The translations under genes and the position numbers were made by a program. Shown one piece after another: positions 5,904-10,464 of a DNA stretch of 10,464 bases (within the stretch, counting starts at the first letter, position 1; each line of letters begins with the position of its first letter). Origin of the DNA: Bacteroidota bacterium (lineage in GTDB: Bacteria > Bacteroidota > Bacteroidia > Bacteroidales > UBA932); assembly GCA_017860395.1 (NCBI GenBank), contig JAGDMC010000030.1, forward strand, positions 1 through 10,464, given 5' to 3'. The notes under the pieces are model-generated. The model did no database searches and had not been told where the DNA came from. It worked only from the letters and a program-made list of their open reading frames with translations.

Positions 5904-7982
5904 TTACAGCGATATATTAAGCTGGGTAAAGATGTATCTTCCTATTGAATATTGGGAAGAGGCATCCTGATAACGCTTGTTGAACAAGTTGTTTGCACCC
6001 AGGTTTAATGTAAACATACTGTTAAAGGTATGCCAGATTTTCATGTTAAATATTCCGTATGACGGAATGTTATTAATGTATTTGTCTGTATCGGGCGAAT
6101 TCTGCGAATCCATAAACTGAGAGCTCAGGTGGCTGTAAACAGCTGTAATATTTACAATCCCGTTTCTCCAGGTCACTCCGGAATTAACCATGTGTTTTGG
6201 CGTAAAAGTCAAATATTTTCCGGTTATATCCACATCTCCGAACAGTGTGTTGGCCTTATAATCAACAATTACGGAGTGCGTATAGCTGTAGTTTGCAAAA
6301 ATATCCAGCCCTTTTAACGGTGAATAATTTACATCTATTTCCCCGCCGTATATTTCCACTTTTCCAATATTTTGCATACTCAGCAACGGACGGTATTTAT
6401 TACCCATTTTTATTTTTTCTCCTGTATTTACAGCATAGTGAAAATCGCTGCCCATTGAATAATAAACAGATGGTGAAATAGTGAGTGAACGTGCCAGCGT
6501 AAAGTCTCCCCCGGCCTCATAGGTATTAATATGTTCCGGCTTTAGTGAGGTATTTGCCAGAATTACTCCTCCGCTTATTGCACCTGTTCTGGTCATATCT
6601 TCTAATGTTCCAGGACGGAATCCTCTTGAGGCAGATGCATAGACTCTGCTCTTTTCACCTACTCCATAGCGGAGAGCAAGTTTAGGGCTCAATGCCTGCC
6701 AGTTTGCATTATTAAGCGACCCTGTATACGGGTTTAAATATGACGTTACCGATGTTCCTCCCTCAATTGAAAATCCTCCGTTGTTAAACCACACCAAATC
6801 GCCGCGAAGAGACGGAACAATTGTGAGCCTGTCCGACAATAAGCGGATTTCGTCCAGCAGATAGAGAGACACAGAATTGCTGTTTCCTTTGTTGATAACA
6901 ACATCTGTTGATGTTCTGTAAATGTCGCGGCCGTCTACTTTTCCGCCCTTGAACTCAATTCCTGCACCGATGGAATTATTCTTTATCCCTTCGTAGTTAT
7001 ATGACAGCCATGCTCCATAGTCGCTTCTGTTTACGTCTACGTCAAAAATATCCGAGCCTTTCCATTTTATTTCCGAATATTTTTCTGTGGAAAGGAATGA
7101 TGTAAAGTTCCATGATGAACTGCCCTCTTTACCTGAGTAGCTTAATCTGTAATTGGAATTGATATAATGGTTAACCCCGTCAATCACTCCGGAAGGGCTG
7201 TAAATCCGCTCCCCTTTTCCTCTTAAAGCGTCTGTAATGTTAAAATCAATTTTTAAAGTGTTATTCTCATTAATCCGGTAACCGGCAATGGCTCCTGCAC
7301 TTTTTTCGTTAAGAGAAAGGTTTATGGTTGTTGAATCCGGCTTGTTGCTTGAATTGTAGCCGTCGCTCTTGCGTGCAAAGCCATTTAAACCTATATAAAA
7401 CTTACCTTTTTTGAGGGTAACATTTGCTCTTGTTCCAACGGTGTTGAAGCTCCCGAAATCGCTTTGCATAAATGCACGAAAACCATCATTTACCTCTTTT
7501 GTTATGTAATTGACTGTGCCGCCCATTGCGCTGCCGCCATAAATATTGGAGTTTGGCCCCTTTACAACTTCCACCCTGTCTATAAGAGCAGTATTTATCA
7601 TTGCAAAGTTTGCGCTCCCTGTTGATGTTTTATTTATAGGAACTCCGTCAATCATTATGAGCGTCCTGGCCTGTTCTTTGCCAACGCCGCGGCCGTTAAT
7701 TGATGCGTGTTTGTCAAAAATGCCAAAGTTCCTTGTTACAAACATACCTGAAACGCCTCTGAGAATGTCATCGGCATTGAGAACGGAATTTGACCTGATG
7801 CTTTGGATTGGGATCGATATGATCCTCACCGGAGTTTTGATTAATTCTCTGCTTGTTTTTGTTGCGCTTATTACAACATCGTTAAGATTGTAAATTTTTG
7901 CTGTGTCCCCCTGCTGGGCAAACGCCCCACACAGAGGTGTGAGGACAAAAAAGGCGAATAGTCCTGTTGTCTTAAAATTCAT
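5904..7982 (-). CDS. TonB-dependent outer-membrane receptor, linked to tungstate/molybdate genes
   Basis: A 692-residue outer-membrane receptor that uses TonB energy to import a scarce ligand. Residues 1-23 form a signal peptide (cleavage likely at AFAQ). NLNDVVISATK (32-42) resembles the TonB-box region. The plug domain runs from about 45 to 163 and contains DILRGVSGMFV, INGRGVGKEQARTLIMIDGV and RVEVVKGPNSNIYGGSAMGG. The rest is a beta-barrel ending in GANNLFNKRYQDASSQYSIG and a last strand. There is no carboxypeptidase-regulatory-like extension and no SusD partner, so it resembles siderophore or cobalamin receptors rather than glycan SusC proteins. It is the last gene of the operon, 12 bp after the WtpA-like gene, which suggests the ligand is tungstate, molybdate or a complex of them; this is inferred only from context. 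The C-terminal residue is leucine, where phenylalanine is usual. No terminator is seen after it. Confidence 0.92.
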   Translation of the reverse strand: MNFKTTGLFAFFVLTPLCGAFAQQGDTAKIYNLNDVVISATKTSRELIKTPVRIISIPIQSIRSNSVLNADDILRGVSGMFVTRNFGIFDKHASINGRGVGKEQARTLIMIDGVPINKTSTGSANFAMINTALIDRVEVVKGPNSNIYGGSAMGGTVNYITKEVNDGFRAFMQSDFGSFNTVGTRANVTLKKGKFYIGLNGFARKSDGYNSSNKPDSTTINLSLNEKSAGAIAGYRINENNTLKIDFNITDALRGKGERIYSPSGVIDGVNHYINSNYRLSYSGKEGSSSWNFTSFLSTEKYSEIKWKGSDIFDVDVNRSDYGAWLSYNYEGIKNNSIGAGIEFKGGKVDGRDIYRTSTDVVINKGNSNSVSLYLLDEIRLLSDRLTIVPSLRGDLVWFNNGGFSIEGGTSVTSYLNPYTGSLNNANWQALSPKLALRYGVGEKSRVYASASRGFRPGTLEDMTRTGAISGGVILANTSLKPEHINTYEAGGDFTLARSLTISPSVYYSMGSDFHYAVNTGEKIKMGNKYRPLLSMQNIGKVEIYGGEIDVNYSPLKGLDIFANYSYTHSVIVDYKANTLFGDVDITGKYLTFTPKHMVNSGVTWRNGIVNITAVYSHLSSQFMDSQNSPDTDKYINNIPSYGIFNMKIWHTFNSMFTLNLGANNLFNKRYQDASSQYSIGRYIFTQLNISL

Positions 7983-7994
7983 ATATTTTAATGT

Positions 7995-8963
7995 TTATTT
8001 GGTGTCATATACCGGAGCCTGTCCCATCTCTGCGAGTATCTTCCGGCCACCGTCTTCCGATAAAAGAAACTCCACAAAAGCTTCGGCCGTTTTTCTGTTT
8101 GGTGAATTTCTGAGAATGGTGAGCCCGTAAACCATTGCCTGTCCATTCATTATCATTGTTTCTCCCGGTTTAGCACCCCTTACTGTTGTCTCAACCATGC
8201 TGTAATGGTCATTGAGCAGCGGATCCGAAAGGTTGATTTTTGCCGGCAGTTCAAGATATTTTAGTTTGTGCTGGACAGCAACCGATTTGTACAGAAATAT
8301 ATAATCCACCGATTTTGTATCGAGAAGAGCCAGAAGGTCCACCTCTTTTGGCCGAATGAATCTATCGTCTTTTTTAAGCAGATTTTCAGGAAATTTATTG
8401 ATTGCCAGTTTGCTGTTTTCAGTTAATGTTCCGGCTTTAATTTCTGCTTCAAATTCTTTTTTTGCGAGATTAAGTGAAAGAAGTGTTCTGTATCCGCAGG
8501 GGTCCGAATTTGGATCGGCCCTTCCCACTATTACATCCTTACGGAGAAGAACCGATGCCCAGTTTGAAGTATCAATTTCTGATGCATACTTTGAACTCTC
8601 CGTGTATACAATTGCCATTTCATTTGAGGCAAACTTAATGGTTTTATCGGCATATTCCGGAACAAGCAGATTGTCTATTACAGAATAATCTGCAGAGGCC
8701 ATTATATCGCAGTCCCTGCCAAGTTCGGTGATTTTTCTTGCGGCATCAATACTCCCGGATGCTTCCGCCAGTACTTTTACATTTGGGTGAATGCGCATAA
8801 ATGTGTCGGCAATTGCCTTAAATGGCATTGAGAGGGAACCTGCGTGAAAGATTATAAGATCTCCGGACAATCCGGCATCGGTCTTCTTTTTGTTTCCTAC
8901 CCTGCATGACACTGCGAGTAACAAAACCGATAACACCAATATTCCGATTATAAAATTTTTCAT
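7995..8963 (-). CDS. wtpA: WtpA-like tungstate/molybdate-binding lipoprotein
   Basis: A 322-residue ABC-type substrate-binding protein of the ModA/WtpA group. The signal peptide ends in a lipobox LAVSC with C20 as the lipidated residue, so the protein is membrane-anchored in the periplasm. Oxyanion-binding features are HAGSLSMPF (40-48) with S43, EASGS (67-71) with S69, CDIMASADYSVID (85-97), GRADPNSDPCGYRT (147-160) and RPKEVDLLALL (204-214). D154 and E207 probably correspond to the acidic pair that completes six-coordinate binding of tungstate or molybdate in archaeal WtpA/ModA, which places it nearer WtpA than E. coli ModA. Its ATG overlaps the stop of the modE-like gene by 4 bp (8960-8963). 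The usual partners WtpB and WtpC (permease and ATPase) are absent from the operon. The metal preference cannot be decided from sequence. Confidence 0.9.
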   Translation of the reverse strand: MKNFIIGILVLSVLLLAVSCRVGNKKKTDAGLSGDLIIFHAGSLSMPFKAIADTFMRIHPNVKVLAEASGSIDAARKITELGRDCDIMASADYSVIDNLLVPEYADKTIKFASNEMAIVYTESSKYASEIDTSNWASVLLRKDVIVGRADPNSDPCGYRTLLSLNLAKKEFEAEIKAGTLTENSKLAINKFPENLLKKDDRFIRPKEVDLLALLDTKSVDYIFLYKSVAVQHKLKYLELPAKINLSDPLLNDHYSMVETTVRGAKPGETMIMNGQAMVYGLTILRNSPNRKTAEAFVEFLLSEDGGRKILAEMGQAPVYDTK

Positions 8964-9343
8964 TGTTCGTCGTTTAATTTATGGAAGAATTTTTTAACAT
9001 TCTCCTTAATGAGAGAATCCATCTCTGCACGAAGGCTCATATAGGCATCCAGCAGTCTCCGGCCGTCGGAAGAAAGCGTTGTGTTTCCGCCGTCTTTGCC
9101 GCCTCTTCTGGTTTCTACCAGCGAAAAACCGAGTTCCTTTTCGCAATTCCGAATTCTGTCCCACGCCTTTCTGTAGCTCATGCCAAGCGATTCAGAGGCA
9201 TAATTGAAAGATTCTCCCTCGTCAATCTTCTTTAGCAGCATGAAATGTTCGTGTCCCAGAATTTCTCCGTCACCTCTTTTTGTGAGCCAGAGGCGATAGT
9301 CAAGGAATATGTCGTAATACTTCGATCCCTTATTTCCTGCCAT
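8960..9343 (-). CDS. ModE-type winged-helix regulator without metal-binding domain
   Basis: A 127-residue DNA-binding protein matching the N-terminal half of ModE, the molybdate-responsive repressor. The helix-turn-helix lies at about 46-70, around the signature MSYRKAWDRI (55-64). The wing spans about 74-94 and includes ETRRGGKDGGNTTLSSDG, close to the ModE 'RR.GG..GG...LT..G' motif. A helix at about 95-125 may give dimerisation. The C-terminal MOP/TOBE domains that bind molybdate in full-length ModE are missing, and the stop codon is natural because it is joined by ATGA overlap to wtpA. The gene begins 9 bp after the lipoprotein gene. It likely controls this operon, perhaps through the inverted repeat at 10424-10449. 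Single-domain ModE proteins are known in other bacteria; how this one senses the anion is unclear. Confidence 0.88.
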   Translation of the reverse strand: MAGNKGSKYYDIFLDYRLWLTKRGDGEILGHEHFMLLKKIDEGESFNYASESLGMSYRKAWDRIRNCEKELGFSLVETRRGGKDGGNTTLSSDGRRLLDAYMSLRAEMDSLIKENVKKFFHKLNDEQ

Positions 9344-9352
9344 ATCATTATG

Positions 9353-10408
9353 TTAATACAATGTTATTTTGCTCACTCCCTTAATTGCCCTGTCGGCAAA
9401 CATGTCACATCCTGCATAAAGAGAGAAACTCTCCCTGCCTTTTTCTTTACCGCTGCCATACATGAGAAGCGGTTCTCTGTAGTCGTTTCTGTTGATTAAT
9501 TCAGAAAGGGAAAAGGAAGCCCTGTATCCGTCCACTGCTTCAATGCAAACAAGACCCTCTCTGAGAGATTTTTCGTCTGAAGGATAATATTTTGAAAGTA
9601 TGCCATTAATGGCAACACCGGAAAACTCTTTTTCTCCTCTGTATCCCATCCCGTGGCCATAGAAGATAGTCTTCTGAGTTACAACAGGCAGCTCTGTCGG
9701 AAGAGTTTCAAGTTGCCCGGGTATGCTGTCTCCTTTGGCAATAAGAAGATTATCTGCATAAAATTTTGCAGGGTCTCTGTTCACTTTAAAATTCCCGCTT
9801 AATGATTTTATTACTATTTTAGTTGGATTAAGGATATTTCGCACAGTGAGCCTGTCCGACCCTGCAACCAGGCGAGATTCTTTTCCCACATTCCAGAGCT
9901 CTCCTGTTTTTCCGGGGATTACCCTTGTTACGGTTTTTGCTATTATTATATTATATACATCAGCAGAATAGAAAAGCTCACCCCAGCTGAATGTCGCATA
10001 CTCCCCTTTTTCGTTCCACACTTCAACATATAAGTCAACCGGAGGATAGAAATCCTCTTTGCTCTTCTTGTTGATTTTTACAGAACTTAATATATCGCAC
10101 AATGCATATCCGTCATAGCGGAAAGCGCCCTCAAAGCGGACAGTGTCGCCGCTCATAACTGCATCGCGTGATGTAACAGAATGCCACGGAAGATTTTTCA
10201 GAGAAACAACCTGCTCTCCATCTACTTCTCCAGTGATTAGAATTTTATCCGGAGCATTAAGTTTGGTTGCTGCTTCCTGATTGAAAAAGTTATTAGCTCC
10301 CGATTCCCAGACAATTGTTGAACCGCTGAACCCGTCTATATGCAAATATTTGCAACTCGTGAGGGTAAAAAAAAGTGCGAAAAGCACTAAAACCGATTTG
10401 TTTCTCAT
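9353..10408 (-). CDS. Lipoprotein with two tandem pterin-binding-fold-like domains
   Basis: A 351-residue predicted lipoprotein, first gene of the tungstate/molybdate operon. Residues 1-18 form a signal peptide with lipobox LTSC (C19). Two repeats follow. Domain 1 (about 55-200) has VSLKNLPW, FRYDGYALCDIL (96-107), LYVEV.NEKGEYATFSWGEL (126-145) and SRLVAGSDRLTVRNI (178-192). Domain 2 (about 238-351) has EFSGVAINGIL (251-261), VCIEAVDGYRASFSLSEL (277-294), PLLMYGSG and FSLYAGCDMFADRAI (328-342). This order of 'Y.G..L..IL', 'V...DGY...FS..EL', 'PLL..G' and 'LR...' resembles the sulfite oxidase/YedY molybdopterin-binding fold (PF00174). The Mo-ligating cysteine motif (CAGN) is absent from both copies, so enzyme activity is unlikely. 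I infer a binding role for a metal oxyanion, metal chelate or pterin cofactor; fold assignment is by eye. No acidic surface-export motif follows C19. Confidence 0.75.
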   Translation of the reverse strand: MRNKSVLVLFALFFTLTSCKYLHIDGFSGSTIVWESGANNFFNQEAATKLNAPDKILITGEVDGEQVVSLKNLPWHSVTSRDAVMSGDTVRFEGAFRYDGYALCDILSSVKINKKSKEDFYPPVDLYVEVWNEKGEYATFSWGELFYSADVYNIIIAKTVTRVIPGKTGELWNVGKESRLVAGSDRLTVRNILNPTKIVIKSLSGNFKVNRDPAKFYADNLLIAKGDSIPGQLETLPTELPVVTQKTIFYGHGMGYRGEKEFSGVAINGILSKYYPSDEKSLREGLVCIEAVDGYRASFSLSELINRNDYREPLLMYGSGKEKGRESFSLYAGCDMFADRAIKGVSKITLY

Positions 10409-10422
10409 AAATTAAGTTTGAA

Positions 10423-10430
10423 CAAAGATA
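10423..10430 (-). promoter_or_regulatory. Candidate -7 box of the tungstate/molybdate operon
   Basis: The minus strand reads TATCTTTG, matching TAnnTTTG, only 14 bp before the ATG at 10408. Transcription would start near 10416-10418, leaving a leader of about 8-10 nt, unusually short. Only a weak TTTC is found at the expected -33 position (21 bp upstream). All later genes are joined by gaps of 12 bp or less, so this is the only place for an operon promoter seen in the window. Confidence 0.5.
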
Positions 10431-10449
10431 TTAAAAAACTGCTATCTTT
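10424..10449. promoter_or_regulatory. Perfect 7-bp inverted repeat over the operon promoter, candidate ModE operator
   Basis: AAAGATA (10424-10430) and TATCTTT (10443-10449) are perfect inverted arms separated by 12 bp. One arm overlaps the minus-strand -7 box, so a dimeric regulator bound here would block transcription. The right arm also reads TATCTTTC on the plus strand, with TTTG 22 bp upstream at 10417-10420, and could be the -7 region of a divergent gene beyond the window. Both readings can be true. Confidence 0.4.
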
Positions 10450-10464
10450 CGGAAAATTTAGGCA

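Noticed and set aside
5904..7982. SusC-type glycan receptor
   Set aside because: It lacks the N-terminal carboxypeptidase-regulatory-like domain and the length of SusC proteins, and no SusD gene is present.
7983..7994. Possible riboswitch (cobalamin or Moco) controlling the TonB receptor
   Set aside because: Only 12 bp separate the receptor from wtpA, which leaves no room for a leader RNA.
8356..8688. 110-codon plus-strand open frame inside wtpA
   Set aside because: It is the antisense shadow of well conserved WtpA motifs.
9353..10408. Active molybdenum oxidoreductase (YedY/sulfite oxidase type)
   Set aside because: Neither repeat has the Mo-ligating cysteine motif, and the protein has a lipobox rather than a twin-arginine signal expected for a cofactor-loaded exported enzyme.

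Overview
The window looks like chromosomal DNA of a Bacteroidota bacterium, most likely a Bacteroidales member. The evidence is a DUF4831-type secreted protein, a Bacteroidota-style POT transporter with the NMGERF motif, a TonB-dependent receptor, lipoproteins, Bacteroidota-type promoters (TAnnTTTG near -7, once with a matching TTTG near -33) and no obvious Shine-Dalgarno sequences. No rRNA, tRNA, CRISPR array, insertion sequence or prophage was seen.

Left part (1-2808, minus strand). The 5' end of rpsF (ribosomal protein S6) is cut by the window edge. Its promoter touches the stop codon of pepD, an M20C cytosolic dipeptidase. Upstream of pepD, on the same strand and 35 bp away, is a secreted DUF4831 protein. 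A short AT-rich gap with back-to-back -7 boxes separates this group from the plus-strand genes.

Middle (2801-5893, plus strand). A POT-family peptide transporter ends in a clear intrinsic terminator. Next comes a 154-bp gap with two inverted repeats and a promoter, then a HAD-family phosphatase and an FMN-type nitroreductase whose genes overlap by 4 bp. The peptide importer and the dipeptidase make a plausible peptide-use pair.

Right part (5904-10449, minus strand). Four tightly packed genes form one apparent operon, read from 10408 down to 5904: a lipoprotein with two tandem domains resembling the sulfite-oxidase/YedY pterin-binding fold, a stand-alone ModE-type DNA-binding protein, a WtpA-type tungstate/molybdate-binding lipoprotein, and a TonB-dependent outer-membrane receptor. 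A promoter with a perfect 7-bp inverted repeat lies just upstream. This is the most interesting region. It reads as a ModE-controlled system for taking tungsten or molybdenum, possibly in chelated or pterin-bound form, across the outer membrane. The inner-membrane permease and ATPase are not in the window.
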